This document shows positions 8,505 through 17,648 of a DNA stretch of 64,000 nucleotides, in pieces (positions within the stretch are counted from its first letter, which is position 1; each line of letters begins with the position of its first letter). The stretch is from positions 112,551-176,550 of the forward strand of contig BAEM01000063.1 in assembly GCA_000314955.1 (NCBI GenBank), read 5' to 3'. The position numbers and the translations under genes are program-made. The notes beneath the pieces were generated by a model that saw only the letters and a program-made list of their open reading frames with translations, searched no databases and had not been told where the DNA came from. The DNA comes from Paraglaciecola chathamensis S18K6 (GTDB lineage Bacteria; Pseudomonadota; Gammaproteobacteria; Enterobacterales; Alteromonadaceae).

Positions 8505-9502
8505 GACGCTGGCTCATTGATGGTGGGAAGCATAATAATGACCTTACAACCGGGGTTTGTATTTCTAAGTTGAATGGTACCCTTGTGCGCAGAAATTATG
8601 CCGCGTGCCACGTTTAATCCTAGGCCTATCCCGCCCTTGCCTATATCGCCCTTTCTTGAAGAAGAAAAAAGTTGAAACGGTGCTTCGGTATCGTTATTTG
8701 GTAATCCGCAGCCATTATCTTTGACAGTAATCTTAAGATTTTCCTCTGTATCGGACACATGAATAAGTACTTTGTCTTGGCTAAATTTCAACGCATTATC
8801 AACGACGTTATAGATTGCTTGTTGCAACAGAGGTTCGCTAGCAATAATAGTTGGGGAGCTCACAAGGACAAAAATCTCAAGCCGAGATGTGTTAAAGCGG
8901 CTTTCTAAATCGCTAAAAATCCGCTCAATATCCGTGGGAGTTCGTGCTGCAATAAGTAGATCGTTTTGTATCTTAGTTGCGTGCAAAATGTTTTCAATAT
9001 ATGCATGCAGGCGCTTGCTCTCTTGAAGCGCGCCACTAATAAGTCCCGTTTTTTCGCTCTCCTCAAGATTTGTAGAATATTCATGTAGCGTTTCCATCGA
9101 ACCAATAATAGAGGCGAGCGGTGTTCTAAGGTCGTGTGATACGGAGCGCAATATATCTGCTTGCATCTGAGCAACTCGCAGCGCCTTTTGTTGCTTTTGA
9201 TAAAACGTAGTGAATTCACTTGTCACAAATGCCACAACGACAAATGTCGCCATATTGATAATATCTTCTATGTTTTCCATGCGAATAGAGAATTGAGGCT
9301 GGGTAAACAAAAAATTAAAGCTGACAGCGCCAATTAAAGCTGCGAGTAATCCGTTTGAGCGTGAATATAATATTGCGCAGCTAGCCGCTCCAAATTGTAA
9401 GATAAGTAATATTCCACCAATGGGCATAAACCAGCTGCTCATCGTAAAGCAGATGAGTATTGCTAACAGCATAATTAAAATAGTAAGCGCGGTAGGGTGC
9501 AT
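8501..9502 (-). CDS. KdpD-like sensor histidine kinase without the KdpD/Usp N-terminus
   Basis: A 333-residue membrane histidine kinase. Four hydrophobic segments (about 5-95) form a DUF4118-like KdpD membrane domain. Then come the H-box SVSHDLRTPLASIIG, the N-box VVDNALKFS, and G-boxes DNGCGLP and GGIGLGLNVARG. Full KdpD proteins are near 900 residues and carry a cytoplasmic KdpD/universal-stress domain first; that part is absent here, and no coding sequence for it is seen upstream. It is the first gene of the kdpDE-trkAH-like operon. Confidence 0.85.
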   Translation of the reverse strand: MHPTALTILIMLLAILICFTMSSWFMPIGGILLILQFGAASCAILYSRSNGLLAALIGAVSFNFLFTQPQFSIRMENIEDIINMATFVVVAFVTSEFTTFYQKQQKALRVAQMQADILRSVSHDLRTPLASIIGSMETLHEYSTNLEESEKTGLISGALQESKRLHAYIENILHATKIQNDLLIAARTPTDIERIFSDLESRFNTSRLEIFVLVSSPTIIASEPLLQQAIYNVVDNALKFSQDKVLIHVSDTEENLKITVKDNGCGLPNNDTEAPFQLFSSSRKGDIGKGGIGLGLNVARGIISAHKGTIQLRNTNPGCKVIIMLPTINEPAS

Positions 9503-9601
9503 GACGGCGTTATATTTACTCGAATCTTTAGGGTTTAATTAATGTAACAATCAATTGCAAATAAAACGCGTAAAATTTGTGTAAAAACGAGTCTGCTGAG
9601 T

Positions 9602-9808
9602 TTAGAAGGTTAAAGAGTGTTGGCTATATGAGAAGGGTTCCTGGCTTTGCAAAAGACTGCTTAATAGTGCCTTGATTAGTCTTATTTTGGCTCTGCGCTT
9701 GATTCTGTAATTACCCGTTTCTGAGTAATCCACTATCGATTTAGCGAATTCACTATCGACTATTGCTATCGCGACCCAATCCGCGGCGACATCTAATGAC
9801 TCACTCAC
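9602..9808 (-). CDS. Small hypothetical protein, possibly a gene fragment
   Basis: A 68-residue frame starting at GTG, with no recognisable family. The same frame stays protein-like further upstream, from about 9961 to 9842 (including LLLKTFGDIHEIKRHFMRGQ), but is cut by an in-frame TAG at 9839-9841. It may therefore be the 3' part of a disabled gene rather than a true small gene. No good ribosome-binding site precedes the GTG. Confidence 0.25.
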   Translation of the reverse strand: MSESLDVAADWVAIAIVDSEFAKSIVDYSETGNYRIKRRAKIRLIKALLSSLLQSQEPFSYSQHSLTF

Positions 9809-10081
9809 CTCGCAATAACGCGCATGGTGTTCACAATTCTAGATAGGACTCTCCTTACCAGCGATACACTTTTGCCCCCGCATAAAGTGACGTTTTATCT
9901 CATGAATGTCACCAAACGTCTTAAGTAACAGCATACCGCTAAAAACGCATGTTCCATCGCTTCACGGTTTTGAACGCCATAGAGAGCATTAGTTTAAGTT
10001 ACATAACTGCTCGTTAAGTCCAAGTGGCATGCAGATTGCTGCTGTTAACACGACGAAATCAATAATATCTCGGAGGACTCT

Positions 10082-10312
10082 ATGAGCAATCAGTTGGATA
10101 AAAATAGCATTTCAGAAACAATTGCGGACACGATTAGTGAAACGGAAAAACGCAAGTTATACAAAGCAGTATCCAGTCAGCGGCAGAAAGCTATCAGTAC
10201 GATAACTGGGGCGTATAGCTATGTTAAAGCCAATCCTATCAAATCCACTGGGCTGGCCGTCTTAGGTGGGGTATTAATTACCTCCATTTTAAGAAGTAAG
10301 TCACAACACTAA
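10082..10312 (+). CDS. Small ElaB/YqjD (DUF883)-like membrane-anchored protein
   Basis: A 76-residue protein with a charged, helical N-terminal half and a single C-terminal hydrophobic segment (STGLAVLGGVLITSIL) ending in a basic tail. The motif YVKANPIKSTGLAVLGGVLI matches the C-terminus of ElaB/YqjD-type stress proteins, which tether ribosomes or DNA to the inner membrane in enterics. A strong site GGAGG lies seven bases before the ATG. Family membership is by pattern only. Confidence 0.6.
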   Translation: MSNQLDKNSISETIADTISETEKRKLYKAVSSQRQKAISTITGAYSYVKANPIKSTGLAVLGGVLITSILRSKSQH

Positions 10313-10958
10313 TACTAACGCAGATAGTTGTATTACAAATAGTGCAGCGGTGCTCCTATGGCACTTATGGTCTGTATCGCTGCGCTCTCGCAATGCCGTC
10401 AATATCGCATCACTCATCTTATCTAGTTCATACCGCAAGCGGCAAAGTAAAACTACGTGTTAGACGTAATCCGTAGGCAAAATAGTGTAATTTTTTCCTC
10501 ATTATTCAGTACTATTGTCAAAACGTTTCCTGCGCGTACTGACTCAATTGAATTGTTGAGTCCAAATCACGGCCTCGTGTAATTCTGTATTCCATCACCC
10601 ATAACCACTGAGTAGTGATGCCATCTAAGTAGTCAATAACTGCTTGCTGATGACCATTATCGACAAGTAATTGAGCGGTACTATCAATAGCAGAATTATA
10701 TTGTGTTTCGTATCACTCTTTTACGGCACTTTTTCCACCAGATCACTATCATAACGCCATTGTGTTTTTGGCCACGCATTTCAAAACCGACTTTGTCAGT
10801 ATCCTAGCGTTATGAGAACTTTCATTTAGGTTGATTAGTTTACCCGTAAAAGCTTTGGGCGTGCGTTTCAAATAGCAATATACTGATCTTCCCTTACGTT
10901 ATAGATACCTTACTTTTCACATAAAAAGTTATTACGAAGTGTATTTCAAATAAAATAA
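10313..10958. other. Intergenic stretch with a degraded reverse-strand gene
   Basis: About 650 bp between the DUF883-like gene and the SOS box of umuDC. Apart from the remnant at 10518-10800, I see no gene, repeat or terminator. Confidence 0.45.
10518..10800 (-). pseudogene. Frameshifted remnant of an unidentified gene
   Basis: On the reverse strand, a frame from about 10800 reads DTDKVGFEMRGQKHNG and on to about 10720. The adjacent frame then reads YETQYNSAIDSTAQLLVDNG and continues as plausible protein to a TGA at 10518-10520. Both pieces lack start codons and are separated by stops in each frame. The composition is protein-like, but I cannot name the family. Confidence 0.35.
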
Positions 10959-10978
10959 TACTGTATATAATTACAGTA
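10959..10978 (+). promoter_or_regulatory. LexA (SOS) box of umuDC
   Basis: TACTGTATATAATTACAGTA fits the gammaproteobacterial LexA operator (CTG-N10-CAG with flanking TA). It ends one base before the proposed umuD ATG at 10980, so the operator must cover the transcription start or lie just downstream of the -10 region. It predicts DNA-damage induction of the operon. Confidence 0.93.
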
Positions 10979-10979
10979 T

Positions 10980-11384
10980 ATGTTGAAGTTTATCCCCATA
11001 AAAGCGTCTGCGGGTATCGTTGGTTTCGAGTCACCTGCGGCAGAATACACACAGCTTAACTTAGATTTAGACCAGCTACTGATTGACCACCCCTCAGCAA
11101 CCTACATTGGTGTTGCCCAGGGCGAGTCGATGAAAGGTGATGGTATTTTCTCAGGTGACTTGTTGATTGTAGACCGCGCTCAAGAAATTAAAGACCAAGA
11201 CGTGGTGGTGGCTAACCTCAACGGTGTATTCGTGTGCAAGAAAATCGATAAAGTGCAGCGCTGTTTACTGTCTTCCAGTAAGCGATTTCCGCCATATTTT
11301 TTGCAAGAAGGTGACGACTTTCAGATAGAGGGGGTGGTGACGCGCTCTATTCGCTTACATCGACCCTTTAAGAAGCAACTCTGA
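10980..11384 (+). CDS. umuD: UmuD-like S24 peptidase, polymerase V subunit
   Basis: A 134-residue LexA-fold self-cleaving protein. The catalytic Ser50 sits in GESMKGDGIFSGD and the catalytic Lys is in GVFVCKKID (87/88). The expected cleavage point is A11-G12 in ASAGIVGF, giving UmuD'. The N-terminal arm is only about 11 residues, shorter than the 24 of E. coli UmuD, because the ATG directly follows the LexA box and no ribosome-binding site fits; translation may be leaderless. It overlaps umuC by one base (TGATG). After RecA-stimulated cleavage it would form polymerase V with UmuC. Confidence 0.92.
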   Translation: MLKFIPIKASAGIVGFESPAAEYTQLNLDLDQLLIDHPSATYIGVAQGESMKGDGIFSGDLLIVDRAQEIKDQDVVVANLNGVFVCKKIDKVQRCLLSSSKRFPPYFLQEGDDFQIEGVVTRSIRLHRPFKKQL

Positions 11385-12649
11385 TGTTCGCCTTGTGTGA
11401 TGCCAACAGCATGTATGCCAGTTGCGAGAAGGTCTTTGACCCCAGAATTCGCAATAAGCCAGTGGTAGTACTGACAAACAACGACGGCTGTATCTGTGCG
11501 GCTTGTGGCATTGCTAAGCGCTTAGGTGTGGGTAAGAAGTTCGTGCCGTACTTTCAGGTGAAAAAGGAGCTTGAGGCAGCCGGAGTCGTTATTCGCTCTA
11601 GCAACTACGAACTCTACGCAGATTTAAGTCAGCGCATGATGGATACCTGCGCACGTTTCGCCCCTGACATTAACGTATATTCCATTGATGAGTGTTTTTT
11701 ATATTACGGTAACGAGGCTACGCCGCCCCAAGAAGGCTGGACAGCCCTAGCGACTCAGATTCGAAAAACCGTTTGGCGCGAGGTTAGACTGCCTATTTGC
11801 GTGGGTATCGGCCCAACGCCCACATTAGCCAAGGTGGCGAACCATGCAGCTAAAAAAGTAGAAGGATTCAAAGGCGTTGCAGTATTAGATACTCTGGCAG
11901 TGCGCAAAGATGTGCTATCACAAATGGATGTGACGGAAGTGTGGGGTATTGGTAAACGATTAGGTTTGCGACTAAACGCATTAGGAATTAATACCGCATG
12001 GCAGCTAGCTAATCGAGACCCGTCGCAAATTCGCAAGGAGTTTTCAATAATTGTCGAAAATACGGTGCGAGAGTTAAATGGTGAGGTACGCCATACTTGG
12101 GATAGTGTGCGTGCTGCTAAAAAAGAGATATACAGCACGAGAAGCTTTGGTAATCGGATTACAGAATTCAACGAGCTACGCAGTGCGTTAGCTAGCCATG
12201 CTGAGACGGTCGCGATAAAGCTGCGCAAGCAAAAGAGTCTGACCGCAAGCATGACGCTATTTGCGACGAGTTCTCCTCATGATGCAGAAGGGTATTTTCG
12301 CCGCTCACACTTTCATCACTTTACTGTGCCGACTAATGACACCCGCAACATCGTAAGCGTGATTGAAAGCGCTATGGTGCAGCTTTATCAATCAGGTGTT
12401 CGTTATTACAAATGCGGTGTGGGGCTATTGGACTTGCACGATGAGGGGCTGTTTCAATACGACTTATTCAGCCCATCAAATGACAACGCTAAGCTCATGT
12501 CTTGTATGGATAATATTAACGCTAAATACGGACGTTCCACAGTTCAAATGGCCGCCAAAGGCTTCGAGCAAAAGTTTGCTATGCGACGAGAGTTCCTGTC
12601 CCCTCAATACACGACAAAATGGAGTGATATCCCCAAAATTCTCTGCTAG
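11384..12649 (+). CDS. umuC: UmuC-like Y-family DNA polymerase V catalytic subunit
   Basis: A 421-residue Y-family translesion polymerase, normal length for UmuC. The N-terminal catalytic motif is FALCDANSMYASCEKVFDP, the second acidic motif YSIDECFLYY, and a helix-hairpin-helix follows in VWGIGKRLGLRLNALGI. The C-terminal DUF4113-like tail (KAMAKGFEQK-type segment near 385-400) is present. It is coupled to umuD and would carry out SOS mutagenesis. Plasmid-borne umuDC pairs (MucAB, RumAB) are common cargo on transmissible replicons. Confidence 0.95.
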   Translation: MFALCDANSMYASCEKVFDPRIRNKPVVVLTNNDGCICAACGIAKRLGVGKKFVPYFQVKKELEAAGVVIRSSNYELYADLSQRMMDTCARFAPDINVYSIDECFLYYGNEATPPQEGWTALATQIRKTVWREVRLPICVGIGPTPTLAKVANHAAKKVEGFKGVAVLDTLAVRKDVLSQMDVTEVWGIGKRLGLRLNALGINTAWQLANRDPSQIRKEFSIIVENTVRELNGEVRHTWDSVRAAKKEIYSTRSFGNRITEFNELRSALASHAETVAIKLRKQKSLTASMTLFATSSPHDAEGYFRRSHFHHFTVPTNDTRNIVSVIESAMVQLYQSGVRYYKCGVGLLDLHDEGLFQYDLFSPSNDNAKLMSCMDNINAKYGRSTVQMAAKGFEQKFAMRREFLSPQYTTKWSDIPKILC

Positions 12650-12661
12650 GTGCGAGCCTCA

Positions 12662-12694
12662 AACCATTAGAGATAAAGGCTTAATCTCTATGGT
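12662..12694. terminator. Hairpin after umuC
   Basis: ACCATTAGAGAT pairs with ATCTCTATGGT across a nine-base loop, with one bulged base. It sits 13 bases after the umuC stop and overlaps the 3' end of a small reverse gene, so it could serve both strands. There is no strong T run. Confidence 0.4.
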
Positions 12695-12791
12695 CATCGC
12701 CAGTGGTTGTTTTTTTCGGATAGCGAATTACCAGCATCGTACCGATAACTAACAGTGCCAGTGGGATTAGCAAAATAAGGTCTTCGTACAT
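12681..12791 (-). CDS. 36-residue single-span membrane protein
   Basis: A very small reverse-strand gene. AGGAG lies seven bases before the ATG at 12791. The product has a three-residue lead (YED), one hydrophobic helix (LILLIPLALLVIGTMLVI) and a charged tail ending GDDHRD. The good ribosome-binding site, clean single-helix topology and charged tail make it a credible small membrane protein of unknown function. Confidence 0.5.
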   Translation of the reverse strand: MYEDLILLIPLALLVIGTMLVIRYPKKTTTGDDHRD

Positions 12792-12980
12792 TTGATGCTC
12801 CTGATAGATGAAGGCAGAGAAAAATATGTCTTTTATTTGACTATATTGGTCAATCCTCAAGAAATATACAATGAGTTTAGAAGACTGAAGTTAGCTGAGA
12901 GTATTACGCCCCCAATACTCGTCGACAACGACTATTGGGGGCACCGTTAAAAAATTTACTGTTACGCTAAATTAAAATAG

Positions 12981-15900
12981 CTAAAAATTCGCCGTCACAC
13001 CAAGAATAATTCGACGATCTGTTAACCCCTGCTCACACAACAAGGCCCCTTCATTGACACACCATTGTGTTCGATCTTCCCTGAGAAGGTTTATTCCTTC
13101 TAAACCTACACTCATAGAATCGTTAATATCATAGCTAACGCTCATATTCAGTTGCGCTCTATCATCAACAATTCTTGGCATATCGAAACTAATCAAATTG
13201 CCCGTTTTGAACGACGATCTCCACGTGTAACGAGCTCTGATACTAAGATCGTATTTGTCATAAAACAGAGTGATGTTGTATGCATTTTTGGATAAATCTT
13301 CTAGTTCGATTCGCTCTTCTACGATGTCATCGCTGAGTGTCGAGGTCGATTGATCGGTATCTGTTCGTCCTAAAAGGTTATTCAGAGCATTCCCATCGCC
13401 GGTAGCAGGTCTAAAGGTGTCGATATTAGACCCTGATTCTTGATAAGTATAATTAGCAATAAGACCAAACCCTGAAGCCCAACCAAGTGTATCTTCGTAT
13501 GCTGATAAATCATGTTGAAACGCTATCTCAACACCCGTTTGTGTTTCCTCATTTGGCAAATTAATCGTAGTTTGCAATGGTACACAAATTCCAGTTCCGG
13601 GTACTGATGACCAAACATTGCGATCTGTCACCGTTGGATTCCATATACCGCCCCCTTCACATGGGTCGGTAATATCACGTTCTATTTGACCATTTTCACC
13701 AATAGGCTCTTCTGGGTTATCTCTCACAGCGGCAAAAATATCAGTGCGTTTCTTATGGAAAAACCCAACACTGACAAAACTAGAGTTTGAAAAGTAATAT
13801 TCGGCAGAAATATCATAAGAAATAACTTCTTCAGGTGTTAACCCAGGATTACCCACTTGAACAGCTGAACCAGCTCCTCCTGGGAAGTTTATCGACGTAG
13901 ACAAGTTATCAAAATCGGGTCTACGTATATCTTTTGCTATCCCACCTCGTAAAACCAGGTCATCGATAACTTCTGCCGCTAGGCTAAAACGTGGCAAAAA
14001 ATAGTCATATGATGATGTCTCTTCTCGGAGTCCAGTTGCCTGTCCATTTTCAATATTATTACCAACTGATGTTACTTCTGTGTCAATGTAACGAAGGCCT
14101 AAATTGCCACGAATAGGGATATCATTTACGTAAAAATGGAAATCGCCTTGAACATAAAGTGCAGTAGTTTCCTCTTCTATATCAAAAAAAGAGTCGAGTT
14201 GTAATGAAGGCTCAGAAAGAGTTGCATAACCTTCAGTAATATTACAGTTGGCAATCTGTGTGGCGTTATTAGCTATTATCGCATCGTTTAAAGCGTTAAG
14301 AACCATTTCAGGGTTCGAGAATGCGACGTCTGCATCGATTCCAAGATAATCAGCAATATATAAACGCCTACTATCAGCTTCATTAAAATTACTCGGACCT
14401 GGCGCGACTACATCCGCGAAGAGATCCGCGGTAGGTCGATAAAACGTTGTATTAGGGTTTGAAAAATTAGATGACGAATTTACGTTATTACTCAGCGCTT
14501 CATTCTTGTTCCAGCGTACCCCTGCTTTGATATCTGAAAAATAGGGGTTTAAATCTGATATGTCATATGTACCGTCAACTCTAAAAGCAGTCTCGGCATT
14601 CTCCTGAGAGTTTCGCCCGACTCCTACACTACGTAGAGCATAATTTGCTGGATTAAGCAGATCTTCGCTAAGTGGTGAGGAGTCCATCCCTTGCGCTATA
14701 CCAAATTGAAGCACTCCGCCAGATGCATCGAATTCAATCGGCACGCCATTATCAATGCTGAGCCCAGCAGAAGGTTGTGGCCCATAAGGATTAATAAAAT
14801 CAAGATCGGTATTCAATCTAGGGAACGTTGAATCTGAGCTAGAATAAGATATTTCAGAATTCAATTTAAGTCGATCTGATTCCCACTCAAATCCGGTTGC
14901 GAAAACATCACTATCTGTAATACGCGAGCCGGTAATAGTGCCAACACGTAGATTGGGATCAATATTATTATTGTTACTATCAACGCCAACACCTAATGTC
15001 CCACTTAGCACCGCTTGAACTTCTCCCAATTCAAGAGGACCGTTAGGGCCATCTATTGTCCCTAAATTAATCGTTTCAAATTCATTGTTTACCGTATTAT
15101 CGACCACTGCAGCGCCTCCAGTACCCGATATGTAGGCTCTAGACGTCTTCTGCGCTCGCTCTTGTTTGTTGACCGTCGCATCAAAGTATAACTTTAGGTT
15201 ATCCATAGGCTCGAATTCTACGGAGGCAGTAAAGTTATTGGTCTCGTATTCGTATCGCGTTGTCATTTGCTCCAGAAACTGCGTTCTTAGAAATGGAAAA
15301 GACTCTGCACTTCCACTTCCAGAACCCGGTAACACTTCTCTATCCCGATCGAGCCGTGGATCGAACGATGCTACCTGCTGTTCGGCATAACTTCCTGTCA
15401 GCACAATCCCAATTCGTCCAAAGTCTGTATCCCAATTGTCTCCAAACGTTCCGGAAACTCTCGGCGAAGTAGCATCTGCCAAATCACTATTTTCAGCTTG
15501 GGCTCGAAATGAAAGCAGCTGTTCGTTTAAGCTTAGAGCTCTAAGCGTTCTGAGGTTTATCGTACCGCCGACAGATCCTTCAATCGTTTTAGCTGTTGGT
15601 ACCTTAATCACTTCTAATGAGGATATTAGCGCCGCAGGCAGGTCATCAAAACTGATACCAGAGCGCCCACTACCACTACCGACAGTAGAAACCCCGTTTA
15701 TTTCAACTCTATTGGCGCTGGTTCCTCGAATCTGGACACCAGTACCAACACCTGCGGTGCGGTCGATTTGCACACCAGTTACATTTTCAAGTACCTCAGC
15801 AAGGTTTTGATCTGGTAGCTTGCCGATATCTTCAGCCTGAATAACTTCTTTAATACTATCGGCAGAACGTTTTTCTGCTAACGCACTCGCCAATGCACTT

Positions 15901-16049
15901 CTAATTCCTCGAACTTCAATCACTTCTGTTTCTGGGTTTCCTTCACTCTCGTCTTGAGAAACCTGCGCCTGAGAACTCATTGTCACGCAAGCAAAAGCTG
16001 AAGATATTGCTGCAGCCAAATATAGTTTTCTTGTGTTTACTTTTAGCAT
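12981..16049 (-). CDS. TonB-dependent receptor, probable ulvan oligosaccharide importer
   Basis: A 1022-residue outer-membrane receptor of the Caulobacter/Alteromonas type (TIGR01782-like). There is a signal peptide (1-28), a TonB-box region near ETEVIEVRGIRSAL, a plug domain (about 55-170) with EDIGKLPDQNLAEVLENVTG and VQIRGTSANRVEINGV, and a long beta-barrel ending in the aromatic RIILGVTANF. AAGGAGAGGG precedes the ATG. No SusD is expected in Proteobacteria. It diverges from the DUF4861-rhaM operon, so the likely cargo is rhamnose-containing oligosaccharides from ulvan. Substrate is inferred from context only. Confidence 0.92.
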   Translation of the reverse strand: MLKVNTRKLYLAAAISSAFACVTMSSQAQVSQDESEGNPETEVIEVRGIRSALASALAEKRSADSIKEVIQAEDIGKLPDQNLAEVLENVTGVQIDRTAGVGTGVQIRGTSANRVEINGVSTVGSGSGRSGISFDDLPAALISSLEVIKVPTAKTIEGSVGGTINLRTLRALSLNEQLLSFRAQAENSDLADATSPRVSGTFGDNWDTDFGRIGIVLTGSYAEQQVASFDPRLDRDREVLPGSGSGSAESFPFLRTQFLEQMTTRYEYETNNFTASVEFEPMDNLKLYFDATVNKQERAQKTSRAYISGTGGAAVVDNTVNNEFETINLGTIDGPNGPLELGEVQAVLSGTLGVGVDSNNNNIDPNLRVGTITGSRITDSDVFATGFEWESDRLKLNSEISYSSSDSTFPRLNTDLDFINPYGPQPSAGLSIDNGVPIEFDASGGVLQFGIAQGMDSSPLSEDLLNPANYALRSVGVGRNSQENAETAFRVDGTYDISDLNPYFSDIKAGVRWNKNEALSNNVNSSSNFSNPNTTFYRPTADLFADVVAPGPSNFNEADSRRLYIADYLGIDADVAFSNPEMVLNALNDAIIANNATQIANCNITEGYATLSEPSLQLDSFFDIEEETTALYVQGDFHFYVNDIPIRGNLGLRYIDTEVTSVGNNIENGQATGLREETSSYDYFLPRFSLAAEVIDDLVLRGGIAKDIRRPDFDNLSTSINFPGGAGSAVQVGNPGLTPEEVISYDISAEYYFSNSSFVSVGFFHKKRTDIFAAVRDNPEEPIGENGQIERDITDPCEGGGIWNPTVTDRNVWSSVPGTGICVPLQTTINLPNEETQTGVEIAFQHDLSAYEDTLGWASGFGLIANYTYQESGSNIDTFRPATGDGNALNNLLGRTDTDQSTSTLSDDIVEERIELEDLSKNAYNITLFYDKYDLSIRARYTWRSSFKTGNLISFDMPRIVDDRAQLNMSVSYDINDSMSVGLEGINLLREDRTQWCVNEGALLCEQGLTDRRIILGVTANF

Positions 16050-16419
16050 TTCCCTCTCCTTAAAAAATCATAAACGATCATTTTCGGGAAATATAAATCA
16101 CTTGTTAATCATACTCAATCAATTTGTTGCGATTAAGTGAATTAAAAATTAACAGAATAAAATAGAGCAAACCTACCCTCATACCCCCCTGACAAGCAAG
16201 GGACTGTAGAAGGAGCAATGTCATTAGACATTCTCGTATAATATGTCATTGCAATCAGGCTCATAATAATGCAATATCAATCATTATCGGTCACACTGCG
16301 AAAATTAACCTGTTACGTCAATCTATGCTTTCTCAGAACCTCAGCTTCAGGCTTCATAGGAAATGCCCATTGACAGTAATGTGTTTTCCTTAGTTTCGAA
16401 TAGTCGTAGGAGTTTTAAG
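16050..16419. promoter_or_regulatory. Divergent promoter region of the receptor and DUF4861 genes
   Basis: A 370-bp AT-rich divergent control region. The segment ATGTCATTGCAATCAGGCTC and a nearby ATAATGCAATATCAATCATTAT contain repeated GCAAT/ATTGC and ATCA elements, but I cannot define an operator. No regulator gene lies beside it. Confidence 0.35.
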
Positions 16420-17331
16420 ATGTATATACCTAAGTGGGCGTTTGTCCCAGTTACAACAATACTTGCAGCCTCGTTCTTTGTTGGTTGTTCATCAGGAATT
16501 CAATCTAATGAACAAGCGCATCAAAATGAAAACACGAATAAAGTAAAATCATACGCTTCATTTGTACCAGAGAGACGTGACGACTTTGCTTGGGAAAACG
16601 ACAAAGTAGCATTTAGAGTATATGGACCTGCAGCACCATTAGCCGGGCATGCAAGCGGTGTTGACGCTTGGCTGAAGAAAGTAGATTACTCAATTATTGA
16701 TAAGTGGTACGAAATGCACTTCGCAGGACAGACATACCACGAAGACAGGGGAGAAGGTTATGACCCATACCACACTGGTATCAGTCGCGGTGTTGGTGGA
16801 AGCGCAGTTTGGGTAGATGACACCCCCTATTACGCACATAACTTTACGACGTATAAAATACATCAAAATAATGGTGGCGAAGTTAAATTTACGCTCTATT
16901 ACGACTTTGAAACGCCATTAGGTAAAGTTAAAGAAGAGAAAACAGTTTCGCTACCTCTCGGCTCTCAGTTGTACAAAGTCGACTCTATTTTTTACTTAAA
17001 TGGAGCTCCTGCCTCGCTCCCTATTGCTATAGGCGTTGCCACTCACGATGAGAAAGCCAGCGTATATCAGAACAAGCAACAAGGCTGGATCGCCGCATGG
17101 GAGGAAATAGACCAACAAGGACTTGGAACCGGCGCTTTAATTGAACCAAGTCAGGTCAAAAAGATAATTCACACTCCGTCAAAGACCAAAGATACGAGCC
17201 ATATATGGTTGGTAACGCAATCCTCTCAAGTTGGCGAATTAACATATTATTCAGGTTTCGGCTGGGAAGGGGCTGGTGAAATTACCTCAATAGATCAGTG
17301 GACTAATTATCTTAATAACTTCGAGCAGTAA
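16420..17331 (+). CDS. DUF4861 lipoprotein of unknown catalytic role
   Basis: A 303-residue lipoprotein (signal peptide with lipobox SFFVGC). The mature part matches the DUF4861 family, with DFAWENDKVAFRVYGP at its start, a YHTGISRGVGGSAVW segment and a C-terminal GFGWEGAGEI. The ATG at 16420 is preferred because TAGGAG lies seven bases upstream and it places the lipobox correctly. DUF4861 genes often sit in polysaccharide loci for uronate or rhamnose glycans, and a lyase-like or carbohydrate-binding function has been suspected, but none is established to my knowledge. It is followed two bases later by rhaM, so the two act together. Confidence 0.8.
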   Translation: MYIPKWAFVPVTTILAASFFVGCSSGIQSNEQAHQNENTNKVKSYASFVPERRDDFAWENDKVAFRVYGPAAPLAGHASGVDAWLKKVDYSIIDKWYEMHFAGQTYHEDRGEGYDPYHTGISRGVGGSAVWVDDTPYYAHNFTTYKIHQNNGGEVKFTLYYDFETPLGKVKEEKTVSLPLGSQLYKVDSIFYLNGAPASLPIAIGVATHDEKASVYQNKQQGWIAAWEEIDQQGLGTGALIEPSQVKKIIHTPSKTKDTSHIWLVTQSSQVGELTYYSGFGWEGAGEITSIDQWTNYLNNFEQ

Positions 17332-17333
17332 AA

Positions 17334-17648
17334 ATGGAAAAAATAGCATTTGTAATGACGCTCAAGCCAGGCTTTGAAGTCGAGTATAAAAAACGACATG
17401 ATGAGATTTGGCCTGAGTTAGTGCATGAACTTAAGAGCTCTGGCGTCTCAGACTACAGTATTTTTTATGAAGCAAGGTCTAACAAACTGTTTGCAGTATT
17501 GAAACGCGAGGATACCCACACCATGGAGTCACTCCCTCTAAACCCCATAGTAAAAAAATGGTGGGCGTACATGGCAGACATTATGGAAACCTTTGAAGAT
17601 AACGAACCGGTTACGACTGAGTTGTCGCAGGTCTTTCATCTTGAGTAA
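17334..17648 (+). CDS. rhaM: L-rhamnose mutarotase
   Basis: A 104-residue RhaM (YiiL/RhaU) protein that interconverts alpha- and beta-L-rhamnose so that the isomerase or dehydrogenase can use it. Family marks are the HDEIWPELVHELKSSGVSDY block (about 22-41), the FYEARSNKLFAVL strand and the PIVKKWWAYMADIM helix. It has no signal peptide and acts in the cytoplasm. It directly follows the DUF4861 gene in one operon. Rhamnose isomerase, kinase and aldolase genes are not in the window. Confidence 0.92.
   Translation: MEKIAFVMTLKPGFEVEYKKRHDEIWPELVHELKSSGVSDYSIFYEARSNKLFAVLKREDTHTMESLPLNPIVKKWWAYMADIMETFEDNEPVTTELSQVFHLE

Noticed and set aside
11755..12252. 165-codon reverse frame
   Set aside because: It is antisense to the middle of umuC, whose motifs are complete.
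12363..12752. 129-codon forward frame at the end of umuC
   Set aside because: It overlaps the umuC C-terminus in another frame and then the small reverse membrane-protein gene; its composition is not protein-like.
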